NCBI GenBank assembly: GCA_910575445.1
Contig: CAJTFW010000009.1
Span: 1-64,000 of the forward strand
Direction: 5' to 3'
Length of the DNA stretch: 64,000 bases
Source of the DNA: Lachnospiraceae bacterium
GTDB lineage: Bacteria > Bacillota > Clostridia > Lachnospirales > Lachnospiraceae
In this document: piece after piece, positions 23,566 to 33,161 of the stretch
Numbering within the stretch: the first letter of the stretch is position 1
Layout of the letters: the number at the start of each line of letters is the position of its first letter
Made by a program: the position numbers and the translations under genes
The notes under the pieces: model-generated
Told to the model about the DNA's origin: nothing
The model's database searches: none
What the model saw: only the letters and a program-made list of their open reading frames with translations

Positions 23566-26031
23566 TTATAATATTATTTTTTTATATCTTCTCCGATAAT
23601 ACTCCATCGTCCGATACTCAATAATATCTTTCATATGTCTTTTAAAAACATCTTCTTTTAATATCTCTTTTAAATCTTCCCTAATTGCCAGTGCAAAGCC
23701 TTCTTTTTCTACAAAAAAGCCCTTGCCAGATATTGTCAGAAAATGGATTGGGTTACGTTTGGCATGATTTAGGTGCCATTTATCAGTTAGCTTTTGATAT
23801 TCTTCATAGGTGATTTTATTTTTTAAATCTTTCCAGTTGGTGCCTGTTGAGAAAAATTGTTTCCAGTAATATAATACTTCTTGGTCTGTAATGGCCTGCC
23901 TGATAGCTCCATCATGATAAAAAGCGGTCAAAATCGGCATCTTATAAGATTTCTGCATCTCTGTGGTCTCTAGCAACGTAAGAAATTCTCTTGCAAGTCC
24001 ACTAAATACTTGTTGTTCCTTAACAGATAGTTCCTCTAGCTCCTGAAGATACTCCAGATATTTTCGGAAAGGATTGTCTGATGGATGGGTCATACAAAGT
24101 TGATAGATGGTATCTTCCATATAGGTAAATAGTTCCATACGACTGGGAACTTTCCCTAAATATTCTTTTATTCTTCTATATTCAGATTGAATTTGTTCCC
24201 TGATAGTCTGACCTTTTTTAGACATTTCCTGAAATAAATCAAGTAATTGCAGGTCAAAATCCACGATACAGCCATCTGGAAAATCCCATTCTTCACAGAT
24301 TCTGTCTGCTGCGCTTTTCTCAAAGCTGGATTTGCCGCTTAATAAATGGGGAACCAGTCCAGCCTTTTCATAGTTTCCAATAAAATCCAGCACAATCAGA
24401 TATTCTTTTTTTCTGCTTTTGCGAAGTCCGCGGCCTAACTGCTGAAGAAATACAACTGGCGATTCTGTAGGGCGCAAAAACATCACCATATCAATAGAAG
24501 GAATATCCACGCCTTCATTAAACATATCCACAGAAAAAATCACTTTTATTTCTCCATGTTTGAGCTTCTCTATCGCCGCTTTTCGTTCTTCTGCATATGC
24601 GCCATCTGCATTGCTGTAGACTGCCAAAGATGCAATTCCTCTTTTGGAAAATTCTCTGGCCATATCTTCTGCATGTTTTCTTGTACTGCAAAAGCCTAAC
24701 GCTCTCTGTGAAGAATATTTTCTGTAATAGTTAAATATCAAATTATAGCGTTCTTTATTGCCAATATATGCACTGTTTAAATCCTGTTCTCTGTAGTGTC
24801 CTCTCTCTGTACGAAATCTGGAATAATCTGTCTTATCATAGATTCCATAGTAGCGAAACGGAGTCAGAAGCCCTTTGTTAATCGCATCTTTTAAAGATAT
24901 TTCATATGGAACATTATAGTCACAAATCTCATAGATATTTCTGCCGTCCATTCGCTCTGGTGTTGCTGTCAAACCTAATAAAAACTGTGGCTTAAAATAA
25001 TCTATGATTTTCTGATATTGTGCTGTCACCGCATGATGAAATTCATCAATCACAAGATAATCAAAATAATCAGGTGAAAAATAAGTGGGATTTAGATATT
25101 GCTCTTTTCCAAGTGTAGCTACTGAAGCAAAAATTACTGCCTTATCTGTATCCTTTTGACTGCTGTTAAAGAATCCATAATCTTCGGATTTTCTTACATT
25201 TTGAAAAGAAACCGCAGCCTGTTTTAGAATTTCTTCTCTATGTGCAACAAACAGTATATGTTGATACTGTATAGAATCAAAAGCTGCCAAATAAGTTTTT
25301 CCAATCCCAGTTGCTGCCTGCACAAGTCCTTTGGCTGCTCCCTCTGCCCGACTCGCTTCTAGTGCATACAGCGCTTCAATCTGTGCGCCTCTTGGCTGGA
25401 ACACTTCTGTAACCTGTGGACTTTCTTCCGCTTCGTCATAACGCTCCAAATCCTTCTGAGCAGCCGGACGCTTCCAATTCTTGGAATATCTTTTTAATTC
25501 TTCATCATCAATGATAATTGAATGATGATAAAATAAATCTTCAAAAGTCTTATAAAACAACTCAAAATTTCTCTGGTCCCTTCGACTGTCAAAGCGATAA
25601 TTCCATTCAATTCCCGATGTCAGTGCACTTCTGGAGAGATTGGAAGAACCAATATAAATTTCGCTTCCTTCATCCCTGTGAAAAATATAGGCTTTGGGAT
25701 GAAAGGAACGATTTTTTTCATTATAAAACCGCAAGTCTATATGATTATGTAACTCTTTCTTCAAAAGATATAAAGCAGATGGCTGTGTAATTCCAAGATA
25801 GTTTCCAGTGAGCAGTCGAATCTTTACGCCACGCTTTAAGGCTGCTTCCAAATCTTTTAAAAGCAGCCTTACACCAGATTCCATCAAAAAGGACACGATA
25901 ATATCCATCTGCTTTGCCTGTTTGATACTCATCTTTAACTGGTAATACAAAAACCGGGCATAATCCTTATCCCCAGTCATCACATCTGTCTGTACAATCT
26001 CTAGATTTTCTTCAGTAAGATATTGAGCCAT
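23566..26031 (-). CDS. PLD-like nuclease fused to SF2 DEAD/DEAH helicase
   Basis: An 821-aa protein. Residues ~1-200 form a phospholipase-D-like module with a single HKD-type half (FHPKAYIFHRD, then IYIGSSNLSRSAL). Residues ~215-560 form a superfamily 2 helicase: ATGIGKTYLAAF (Walker A), VIDEFHHA (II), GLTATPERMDG (III) and QQLGRGLRKSR (VI). The last ~250 residues are helical and of unknown role. GAGGGG precedes the ATG, which lies 31 bases inside the methyltransferase gene, so the two are co-translated. HKD-nuclease/SSL2-helicase fusions are known as probable DNA-processing or defence proteins. Confidence 0.85.
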   Translation of the reverse strand: MAQYLTEENLEIVQTDVMTGDKDYARFLYYQLKMSIKQAKQMDIIVSFLMESGVRLLLKDLEAALKRGVKIRLLTGNYLGITQPSALYLLKKELHNHIDLRFYNEKNRSFHPKAYIFHRDEGSEIYIGSSNLSRSALTSGIEWNYRFDSRRDQRNFELFYKTFEDLFYHHSIIIDDEELKRYSKNWKRPAAQKDLERYDEAEESPQVTEVFQPRGAQIEALYALEASRAEGAAKGLVQAATGIGKTYLAAFDSIQYQHILFVAHREEILKQAAVSFQNVRKSEDYGFFNSSQKDTDKAVIFASVATLGKEQYLNPTYFSPDYFDYLVIDEFHHAVTAQYQKIIDYFKPQFLLGLTATPERMDGRNIYEICDYNVPYEISLKDAINKGLLTPFRYYGIYDKTDYSRFRTERGHYREQDLNSAYIGNKERYNLIFNYYRKYSSQRALGFCSTRKHAEDMAREFSKRGIASLAVYSNADGAYAEERKAAIEKLKHGEIKVIFSVDMFNEGVDIPSIDMVMFLRPTESPVVFLQQLGRGLRKSRKKEYLIVLDFIGNYEKAGLVPHLLSGKSSFEKSAADRICEEWDFPDGCIVDFDLQLLDLFQEMSKKGQTIREQIQSEYRRIKEYLGKVPSRMELFTYMEDTIYQLCMTHPSDNPFRKYLEYLQELEELSVKEQQVFSGLAREFLTLLETTEMQKSYKMPILTAFYHDGAIRQAITDQEVLYYWKQFFSTGTNWKDLKNKITYEEYQKLTDKWHLNHAKRNPIHFLTISGKGFFVEKEGFALAIREDLKEILKEDVFKRHMKDIIEYRTMEYYRRRYKKIIL

Positions 26032-26588
26032 CTTTCATCCCCTCGTTTTGGTCTGACATCTGCTGTTACCCATGTTTCTTCCAACTGAAAAGTCTGGATT
26101 TCTCCTAACAATCTTTGAAGACTTTCTTCTGTCATATCTGTAAAATACCTTCCGTTTCGTTCTCCTTCAAAATTTCCATATTTAAAAGAAGTATAGACAA
26201 TTCCATCTGCTTTTAAAGCGTTCGCCATCTTTATTAAGACCATTTTTAACTCCTGGTATGGCAGATGCAATATGGAAGAACATGCCCAGATTCCATCATA
26301 GAGATTCTCTGCTGCCAGTTCCTGAAACAACATCTGTTGTATCTGTATACCAGTATAAGCACTTGCAAGCTTACAGATTTCCTTTGAACCGTCTACAGCA
26401 TCCACAAGATACCCTTGAGATAAAAAATACCTGGTATCTCTCCCAGAACCACAGCCAAAGTCCAAAATATAGGAATGAGGCAACAGTCTGTCCAGAAAAC
26501 GAATTTGCGTCTTATAAAAATCAACATCACGTGTGGATTTTACAAAAGCTTGGGCATTTTGATTATAGTAATGTAAAGTGTCTGACAT
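26001..26588 (-). CDS. Class I SAM-dependent methyltransferase
   Basis: A 195-aa Rossmann-type methyltransferase with motif I LDFGCGSGRDTRYFL, an acidic end of beta-2 (VDAVDGS) and ACSSILHLP as motif IV region. It resembles TehB/UbiE-like small-molecule methyltransferases, not DNA methylases (no NPPY or DPPY). It overlaps the downstream PLD-helicase by 31 bases, which suggests a functional pair. The substrate is unknown. Confidence 0.82.
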   Translation of the reverse strand: MSDTLHYYNQNAQAFVKSTRDVDFYKTQIRFLDRLLPHSYILDFGCGSGRDTRYFLSQGYLVDAVDGSKEICKLASAYTGIQIQQMLFQELAAENLYDGIWACSSILHLPYQELKMVLIKMANALKADGIVYTSFKYGNFEGERNGRYFTDMTEESLQRLLGEIQTFQLEETWVTADVRPKRGDERWLNILLKKI

Positions 26589-26646
26589 GACTCACTCCTG
26601 CTTGGATTTTTACACTTCCTGGGCATTATTAACAGATAGTAATATT

Positions 26647-27576
26647 TTACCAGTCAACAATAGAATAGTCAAACACCTCCTCCACAATCCTTCGATACTC
26701 AATAAGCTTCTGTGTTTTCTTAATCTTTTTCTCATATTTTTCTGCCCCCTGGAACAGATGAATCTGGTAGAACCACAGTTCTTTCATCTTGTAGAGTATA
26801 TTGTTCTCTTCCATCCCGCGTGAGAGATAGCCTTGGAGCAGCAGTTCATGAAACTCTTGAAGTTGTTCTTTTGTGCCATGGCAGAGCAGACTAGGGTTTA
26901 GAATCAGGCCCCTGCCTAGCATTAGTCTTCTCTCCTCTGGAAAATGATTGTAAAATTCTTGTAGTATGTTCGAGGTAAAGAGGTCTCCGTTATAGCACAA
27001 AGGATTTGTACTTTTTTCTATTGCTTCCTGATAATATTCCATTCTTGGAGTATTTTTATAGTAGTCTGTTTGTATTCTTGGATGGATAATCAGTTCTTCT
27101 AATGGAAACTTATTATATATCTCCAGGATTTGATAAAATTCTTCGGGGTTGTCTCTGCCAATACGGGTCTTGATGGATATTTTAAGGTCCAGTGCAGTGA
27201 AGATTTCTTCTAAAAAATGCAATAGTTCTTGTGGGCGTGCTAAAAATCCTGCGCCTTTATATTTAGAAGAGACAGTCTTAGAAGGACAGCCTACATTTAG
27301 ATTGATTTCCTGATAGCCAAGCTTTTGCAATGCAAGGGCAACTTTTATAAAGCCCTCTGCCCGATTGGTTAAAATCTGCGGAACGGCATAGATGCCTTCG
27401 TTGTTCTCTGGCAAGATTTCCTGTAATTCTTTGTTTTTAAAATCCCTCTTTTCATGCGGTTCGATAAATGGGATAAAATATTTATCAAGTGGTTTGTATA
27501 CTTTTGCATGAGCCACACGATATGTAAAAGTTGTAATGCCTTCCATTGGGGCAAAATAATATTTTATATTTTTCAT
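26647..27576 (-). CDS. dus: tRNA-dihydrouridine synthase family protein
   Basis: A TIM-barrel flavoenzyme of about 309 aa that reduces uridines in tRNA D-loops. It has the start MKNIKYYFAPMEGITTFTYR, the FMN/catalytic segment EINLNVGCPSKTVSSKYKGA with the catalytic Cys, KTRIGRDNPEEF and a LMLGRGLILNPSL phosphate site. The ATG at 27576 gives a family-like N-terminus; the longer frame to 27627 overlaps the next gene. It lies eight bases after the MmcQ-type gene. Confidence 0.85.
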   Translation of the reverse strand: MKNIKYYFAPMEGITTFTYRVAHAKVYKPLDKYFIPFIEPHEKRDFKNKELQEILPENNEGIYAVPQILTNRAEGFIKVALALQKLGYQEINLNVGCPSKTVSSKYKGAGFLARPQELLHFLEEIFTALDLKISIKTRIGRDNPEEFYQILEIYNKFPLEELIIHPRIQTDYYKNTPRMEYYQEAIEKSTNPLCYNGDLFTSNILQEFYNHFPEERRLMLGRGLILNPSLLCHGTKEQLQEFHELLLQGYLSRGMEENNILYKMKELWFYQIHLFQGAEKYEKKIKKTQKLIEYRRIVEEVFDYSIVDW

Positions 27577-27583
27577 AAGTATG

Positions 27584-27925
27584 CTACTTCTTTTCCTTTT
27601 TGGCACAGAGGTCATAACTCTCTGCAATCATTCGCTTAATATCCTTCTCTGGTATAGTTCCATCTAGTATCAGAGAATTCCAATATTTTTTATTCATATG
27701 ATATGCCGGAACAACAGCCTTAAAAGCTTGTCTCCATACATCTCTCCACTGTGGGTCACATTTTACATTGACCCAGATATGCTCTTCACGCTCATAAATC
27801 CAGGCAAATATCCGATTGGTGGAACGGATTCGCATACAAGTCCAGTTGTTGTCGTGAAATGGATAGTCTTCAAAGGTCTCTGAAAATGTAAGACAATACT
27901 TGATTACTTCTGCTCTGCTTTTCAT
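27584..27925 (-). CDS. MmcQ/YjbR-family DNA-binding-like protein
   Basis: A 113-aa protein with the compact CyaY-like fold signature of the family: TFSETFEDYPFHDNNWTCMR, IWVNVKCDPQ, VPAYHMNKKYWNSLIL and IKRMIAESYDLC. The family is widespread and its function is poorly defined. It is probably co-transcribed with dus. Confidence 0.85.
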   Translation of the reverse strand: MKSRAEVIKYCLTFSETFEDYPFHDNNWTCMRIRSTNRIFAWIYEREEHIWVNVKCDPQWRDVWRQAFKAVVPAYHMNKKYWNSLILDGTIPEKDIKRMIAESYDLCAKKEKK

Positions 27926-27972
27926 AAGATTCCTCCATGTTTTAAGTATAACATATCTTTAAATAGCTGTGT

Positions 27973-28040
27973 AAAAAATGGAGCCAGTGTAAGCTATGTG
28001 CTTACCGGCAATCCGGTGTGCACTGCTACTCTGACTCCAT
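27973..28040 (-). terminator. Long-stem terminator overlapping the tadA stop
   Basis: On the minus strand, ATGGAGTCAG (in the tadA stop region) pairs with CTGGCTCCAT through an extended, interrupted stem capped by CCGG/CCGG, followed by TTTTTT. Confidence 0.75.
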
Positions 28041-28505
28041 CTTCCGGCGCTCCCGCAATTCTTTAAAAAAATTTTTTAATAATGCAGAGCACTCTTCTTC
28101 TAATATATGTTCGGTTAGCTCCACCTGATGATTAAAGGCTGGCACTTGTAAGAGATTTAGAATTGAACCTGCGCACCCCGCCTTGGGATTACGGCTTCCA
28201 ATCACCACGCGGGGAATTCTGGCTTGTACGATTGCTCCGGCGCACATCTGGCATGGCTCTAAGGTTATATACATCGTACATTCTTCAAGCCTCCAGTCTC
28301 CAACTGCCCGGCTTGCCCTACGAATCGCCAAAAGTTCTGCATGAGCCAGCGTATTTTTGTCAGTATTTCTGCGATTATAGCCTCTGGCCAGAATCTTACC
28401 ATCTTTTACGATGACACACCCGATAGGTACTTCTTGAAGTTTCCATGCTTTTTTGGCCTGTCGGATGGCTTCCTTCATATACGCCTCGTCCTCTGTCAGT
28501 TGCAT
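28026..28505 (-). CDS. tadA: tRNA-specific adenosine deaminase
   Basis: About 159 aa. It converts the wobble adenosine of tRNA-Arg to inosine. The deaminase zinc site is seen as HAELLAI and LEPCQMCAGAI, with the proton-shuttle Glu in HAE. I start at 28505 (MQLTEDEAYMKEAIRQA) with GAGGAG upstream. The first ~110 bases overlap the end of the upstream gene in another frame. Confidence 0.92.
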   Translation of the reverse strand: MQLTEDEAYMKEAIRQAKKAWKLQEVPIGCVIVKDGKILARGYNRRNTDKNTLAHAELLAIRRASRAVGDWRLEECTMYITLEPCQMCAGAIVQARIPRVVIGSRNPKAGCAGSILNLLQVPAFNHQVELTEHILEEECSALLKNFFKELRERRKMESE

Positions 28506-28959
28506 CTTTTGTACTCCTCTCACAATTTTCAAGCCATGGACAACGAATACACCGCTCTCCACCTTTGGGATAGAGCATCAGCTTGCCAATATGTTCTATG
28601 GCATCTTCCCATGCTGCCACATAATCACTGTCTTCTCCACAGCGAATCCAGATACCTTTTGTATCTTCCAATCGAACTCCTGTTCCCTGAATATTATATA
28701 TATCCATATTTCCCTGCCAGAATAAGATATTATCTTTCTCTAACAGTTCCCCTAAGTAGATACCTATTGTTCGTTGGTGACGGAAAAAATAAAGATAGAT
28801 ATTTCTTTTTTCTTCTTTTTTGGCTCTTTCCCTTTTTAGATGAACTTCTAATCTGCATCTATGATTTCTGACTTCTATCTTTACAAATCCCAAACTTTTA
28901 CTTTCTATTTTAGAATCATAATGATAGAGATATGCAATCTGCCGTCTATAGTCTTCCAT
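28396..28959 (-). CDS. Hypothetical protein with C-terminal Cys motif, overlapping tadA
   Basis: A 187-aa basic protein starting MEDYRRQIAYLYHYDSKIES, with beta-rich sequence (GFVKIEVRNHRCRLEVHLK, IGIYLGELLEK) ending in CIRCPWLENC near residue 145. It resembles a Lachnospiraceae-type protein family (possibly DUF6128), but I am not certain. The last ~37 residues lie inside tadA in another frame and look like uncontrolled sequence, so the ancestral stop may have been lost. Function unknown. Confidence 0.6.
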   Translation of the reverse strand: MEDYRRQIAYLYHYDSKIESKSLGFVKIEVRNHRCRLEVHLKRERAKKEEKRNIYLYFFRHQRTIGIYLGELLEKDNILFWQGNMDIYNIQGTGVRLEDTKGIWIRCGEDSDYVAAWEDAIEHIGKLMLYPKGGERCIRCPWLENCERSTKDATDRGRGVYEGSHPTGQKSMETSRSTYRVCHRKRW

Positions 28960-29026
28960 AGTATCTGCTGCCTCCTGTCTTTCGAGCTATTTTATGCCCG
29001 TCCGAAAAGAGTTATGTCAGAAATCC

Positions 29027-29905
29027 TTATCGAGTCATCAGCACCCGATTGGTAAACTCTGCAAACTGCGAAAGTGTCATAGCTTCCCCTCTTATAGAAG
29101 GGGATAAATTCATTTCCTCTAATACTTTTACAGTTTGCTCCTTGCTAATTCCAAGCTCTGCCACATGGCTAATCCCATTTTGCAGCGTCTTTCTGCGCTG
29201 GTTAAAGGAAGCGCGAATAATCGAGAACATCAGCTTTTCATCTTGCACTTCTACTGGTGGCTTCTTATGTGCTGTCAGACGAATCACAGCTGAGCCAACT
29301 TTCGGCCTTGGCATAAAACAATTTGCTGGTACATTGGCTACAATATATGGTTCTGCATAATACTGAACTGCCAGTGACAATGCCCCATAGTCTTTGCTGC
29401 CTGGCCCAACCTGCATCCGGTCTGCCACTTCCTTTTGCACCATAACGGTAATACTTTCTAGTGGCACATGCTTTTCAAAAAGTCCCATAATAATTGGTGT
29501 TGTAATATAATAGGGAAGATTGGCAACAATCTTTATTGGTCTGCCTTGATTCATCTTCTCTGCAAGTTCTTCTAAGTCCACTTTCATCACATCATTATGA
29601 AGAATTGTTACATTGTGATATCCACTTAGGGTATCCTGAAGAATGGGTATCAATGCTTTATCAATCTCTATCGCCACTACATGACCAGCGGCAGATGCCA
29701 GATATTGTGTCATTGTGCCAATCCCCGGACCAATCTCCACCACAAAATCATCTTCTGTAATGTCCGCTGCCCGGATAATCTTATCTAGCACATGGGCATC
29801 TATTAAAAAATTCTGGCCAAATTTTTTCTGAAAGACAAAGTGGTATTGGTTTAAGACAGCAATTGTTCCTTGCGGATTTCCAAGAAAAGGTTTGGGGGCT
29901 GTCAT
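29027..29905 (-). CDS. rsmA: 16S rRNA dimethyladenosine methyltransferase RsmA/KsgA
   Basis: About 292 aa. It dimethylates two adjacent adenines near the 3' end of 16S rRNA. KKFGQNFLIDAHVLDKI, VVEIGPGIGTMTQYL (SAM site) and the catalytic NLPYYITTPII motif are all present, as is RPKVGSAVI. The ATG at 29905 overlaps the tatD stop as ATGA, with AGGAGG seven bases upstream. Confidence 0.95.
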   Translation of the reverse strand: MTAPKPFLGNPQGTIAVLNQYHFVFQKKFGQNFLIDAHVLDKIIRAADITEDDFVVEIGPGIGTMTQYLASAAGHVVAIEIDKALIPILQDTLSGYHNVTILHNDVMKVDLEELAEKMNQGRPIKIVANLPYYITTPIIMGLFEKHVPLESITVMVQKEVADRMQVGPGSKDYGALSLAVQYYAEPYIVANVPANCFMPRPKVGSAVIRLTAHKKPPVEVQDEKLMFSIIRASFNQRRKTLQNGISHVAELGISKEQTVKVLEEMNLSPSIRGEAMTLSQFAEFTNRVLMTR

Positions 29906-30684
29906 ATACACACCTCCTGCTCAATACCATAGAACTTTCTGGCATTTTCTTCTGTCGTTTGAATCACTTCTTCTATGGAACAGCCTTTTAACTTTGCAAC
30001 TGCTTCCACCACATAGGAGAGATTTCGAGAGTCATTGCGCGCTCCCCGATAGGGTTCTGGTGAAAGATAAGGGCAATCGGTCTCCAAAAGCAGATGCGAA
30101 AGTGGTATCTCTTGTACTACTTCTTTTAACTTCTTGGCATTTTTAAAAGTAATCACACCGCCAATCCCCAGATAATATCCCATCTCCACATATATTCTGG
30201 CCATCTCCAGCGCATAGGAATAACAATGTATAACTGCCTTAGTCTGTATGCTGTATTCCTGCTTTAGAATCTCCATCGTATCAGCGGCTGCTTCCCGACT
30301 GTGGATAATCACTGGCAGATGTAATTCTTTGGCAAGCCTTAGCTGACGGATAAACCATTTTTTCTGCAACTCATGATGTTCTTTATCCCAATAATAGTCA
30401 AGACCTGTCTCACCTACTGCCACGATTTTCTCTTGCATACACTGCTTACGAAGCCACAGAAAGCGTTCTTCATCTAGCTCTCCCACTTCACTTGGATGAA
30501 CACCTGCTGCCCCATAGAGAAAGGAATATTTTTTTGTAAGCTCCACGGTCCTTTTCGTTCCTTCTAGACTTGCACCTACATTTACCACAGTTCCTACACC
30601 ATTTTTTTGCAAAGATGCCAGAACTTCTTCCCGGTCACTGTCAAAGACCTGGTCATCATAATGCGCATGACTGTCAAAAATCAT
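29902..30684 (-). CDS. tatD: TatD-family metal-dependent deoxyribonuclease
   Basis: A TIM-barrel hydrolase of about 260 aa. Metal ligands are seen in FDSHAHYDD, the Glu in VGETGLDYYWD, and His in PVIIHSREA and VIHCYSY; LETDCPYLSPEPYRG closes the site. Coupled to rsmA by a 4-base overlap, a common Firmicutes pair. The start at 30684 has GGGAGA upstream. Confidence 0.92.
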   Translation of the reverse strand: MIFDSHAHYDDQVFDSDREEVLASLQKNGVGTVVNVGASLEGTKRTVELTKKYSFLYGAAGVHPSEVGELDEERFLWLRKQCMQEKIVAVGETGLDYYWDKEHHELQKKWFIRQLRLAKELHLPVIIHSREAAADTMEILKQEYSIQTKAVIHCYSYALEMARIYVEMGYYLGIGGVITFKNAKKLKEVVQEIPLSHLLLETDCPYLSPEPYRGARNDSRNLSYVVEAVAKLKGCSIEEVIQTTEENARKFYGIEQEVCI

Positions 30685-30839
30685 ATACACTCTCCCACTT
30701 CTATAATAATAGTAGTATAGCGGTTTTTGAGTGGTAATGCAAGACTGCTTATAAGCGCAGTTTTCCGATACAATTATTTGTAGAAAAAATAGGTTTTCAC
30801 CGTACAGTTTTTACTCAAGCGGGCTGCTCGTTTCTTTTT

Positions 30840-30926
30840 TTATTGCCAGCAGATCATAAAGATATTTCTTTCCGTCCGCATCATGGCGTCATTCAGGCCG
30901 ACAATGATATTTACGTTTCTATCCAT
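30840..30926 (-). other. Small open frame or gene remnant downstream of the type III R-M operon
   Basis: Twenty-eight codons (MDRNVNIIVGLNDAMMRTER... to a stop) preceded by AGTAGGAT. It may be a leftover 5' end of a lost gene. The rest of 30685-30953 shows only a CTGC...GCAG-type hairpin near 30750-30765. Confidence 0.25.
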
Positions 30927-30953
30927 AGTATCCTACTCTCTTATAACAGTCAT

Positions 30954-33161
30954 CTACAGTTCCTCTTTCAACGGTCTCCATCTGTCATCTGACATCTCAT
31001 TAATAAATTCTGTATTATTAATATAGAGTTCCTCATCTATATCTCTGACAAATCCCCAATGAAGGTTATATTTTTCTGCATACTGTTTAAAAGCATTAAA
31101 CTTATTTCCAATCTGCATATCAATATTCTTGCTATGTCCAGATATTTCTCCACCCTTTGTTTCAATAATCCAGTTTGTTCCATCCTTTAAATGCACAATA
31201 TAATCTGGGTAGAACAACCATTGATTCAAAAAAGCATCTGTATAAACAATAGAAAGATACTGTTGTCCGCTATCTCCATTCTTGTAAACCCATTCTATAG
31301 AATCGCTATTTTCACAATAACGCTCAAATAGTCTTTCGGGCTTGCTTCTTGTCCTATTCGTAACAAACTCATTCGTATACTCTTTATATGCGTTCATACA
31401 AAGCAATTGACGATTTTTAACCTCACTAAACTTATATATTTCCATCTCTGGAATATAAAAATTTAAAGTTTTTGGATGAAGAATAAATGTCATCTGCTGA
31501 CCACCCATTTGTGATGTTACATTCTTAAAATCCTTCTTCAGTTTTTTTACATTATTAATTACAAATGCGTAAAAATCAGAGTTTTCCAATTCAATAAATT
31601 TATACTTCCTCTTCTTTCCTTTACTAAACATTCTTCTAAGAATATTTTTTACTTTCTGCGACTGCATACCGGTCGCCTTCTTTATTTCATCAACAGAATG
31701 TAACAAATAAATACCATGTGTATGTGTATTCACAGCAGTTTTAATTTTTATTTGGTAATCAGAACCACCATGTACAAGGTCTTTTGTGGTCTTAAATATG
31801 CCTTGGAGTATTTTATTATCAATTTCGTGACTAAAGTTGTAACCACCTGCTTCAAGATTTTCCTGATTGACTTTTTTATCTAAACTAAGATTATATGTTT
31901 TTTTGAAATAATCATATACCTTTTCTAACGTTTCTCGTTCTCCAAGACCATCAAAATCTAAATCACGCATTTCTTTTGGAAGGGTAAAATCTTTCGCTTC
32001 TTCACGAAGGAAAAGTCTGCGTACTTGATATGCTTTATCAAGTGAAGACAGCATCCCCATCTTGTACTGCGTATCTAATGTGTAGATATAACAATAATCA
32101 AGTATGTTAAGACCATAATGTTTTCCTTCTGGCATCCGACGAATTCGACCAATTGTTTGAATTTGAAAATCCTCATTTCCACCTTCTCGCAATTTCACAA
32201 GAATTTTTGCTCTTGGGCAATCCCATCCTGCAGATATTGCTTGCTTCATTAGTAAAAATGCAGGCGCACCATTTAATTTAGTCAAATCCTCGCTCACAAT
32301 TTTTTCATTACTCATCCAAATATTGACCATGCCATTGTCATATGTATATCCCATGTCAGAAAGCTTTTCCTCAACTGCTTTAATAGTCTCTGGCTGTCCC
32401 ATTGGAAATTGTATTAATACAAGCGGTCTCACATTAACTTCTAATCTAGTATATGCCTCTGTAATTTCTTTCCTTTTATCATCAGCTAAATCAAGTAAAT
32501 ACTCATAATCATTCTGTATCTGCTTTCGCTCGTCAACACCTTCATTTACATAAATTGCTCTCGTAATCAAACCTGCACCAATAACATCGTCTTCACTAAT
32601 TTCATAGTATTCTTGATGTGGAACTTTATTTGCTGTTGCAGAAACGCGAATAATATTTTTTGCAGCAAACGCACTAATTACGTCATCTGCCTTTTTTGTA
32701 TTATTCAAATGTTCTTCATCGATAATTACAACAAACTCTACACCATCTTTATGTGCTTCTGCAATTTTCTCAAAAAGATTGGATCTCTCACTATCTTTCA
32801 ATGCTGTATTACCCTTTTTGGTAACAAGTTCCCAGTTGATGAAAGTAACACTTCCCTGCTCAAAACCTGCCATCATGGAATACATAAGATTTCTTGTATC
32901 TATATGAGAAGCCATCTCCTCCATTTTTTCTTTGCTCTGTTCCTCAAGATTTCCCTTTCCTGGACACAGCCACACAAAAGCTGTATTTTTAGCAGTATTT
33001 TTTAAAAATTCATCAACATATTTTATTAAGATAACGGTCTTTCCTGCACCTGTAGGAGCTTTGACTGTAATTACTTGTTTGCTTACAGCATCCACAGTCT
33101 TATTTATGAGATATTCCACACATTGTGTCTGAAATTCATAATCTTTTATCTTGCCTACCAT
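30954..33161 (-). CDS. res: Type III restriction enzyme Res subunit
   Basis: A 735-aa helicase-nuclease that cuts unmethylated DNA as a complex with Mod. Residues ~1-400 hold the SF2 helicase (VKAPTGAGKTVILIK, VVIIDEEHLN, VSATANK, QTIGRIRRMPEG). The C-terminus has a PD-(D/E)XK site, YPDYIVHLKDG with IIETKGGE. It is shorter than typical ~970-aa Res proteins such as EcoP15I. It starts inside the last codons of mod, with AGGAG four bases upstream of the ATG. Confidence 0.9.
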   Translation of the reverse strand: MVGKIKDYEFQTQCVEYLINKTVDAVSKQVITVKAPTGAGKTVILIKYVDEFLKNTAKNTAFVWLCPGKGNLEEQSKEKMEEMASHIDTRNLMYSMMAGFEQGSVTFINWELVTKKGNTALKDSERSNLFEKIAEAHKDGVEFVVIIDEEHLNNTKKADDVISAFAAKNIIRVSATANKVPHQEYYEISEDDVIGAGLITRAIYVNEGVDERKQIQNDYEYLLDLADDKRKEITEAYTRLEVNVRPLVLIQFPMGQPETIKAVEEKLSDMGYTYDNGMVNIWMSNEKIVSEDLTKLNGAPAFLLMKQAISAGWDCPRAKILVKLREGGNEDFQIQTIGRIRRMPEGKHYGLNILDYCYIYTLDTQYKMGMLSSLDKAYQVRRLFLREEAKDFTLPKEMRDLDFDGLGERETLEKVYDYFKKTYNLSLDKKVNQENLEAGGYNFSHEIDNKILQGIFKTTKDLVHGGSDYQIKIKTAVNTHTHGIYLLHSVDEIKKATGMQSQKVKNILRRMFSKGKKRKYKFIELENSDFYAFVINNVKKLKKDFKNVTSQMGGQQMTFILHPKTLNFYIPEMEIYKFSEVKNRQLLCMNAYKEYTNEFVTNRTRSKPERLFERYCENSDSIEWVYKNGDSGQQYLSIVYTDAFLNQWLFYPDYIVHLKDGTNWIIETKGGEISGHSKNIDMQIGNKFNAFKQYAEKYNLHWGFVRDIDEELYINNTEFINEMSDDRWRPLKEEL

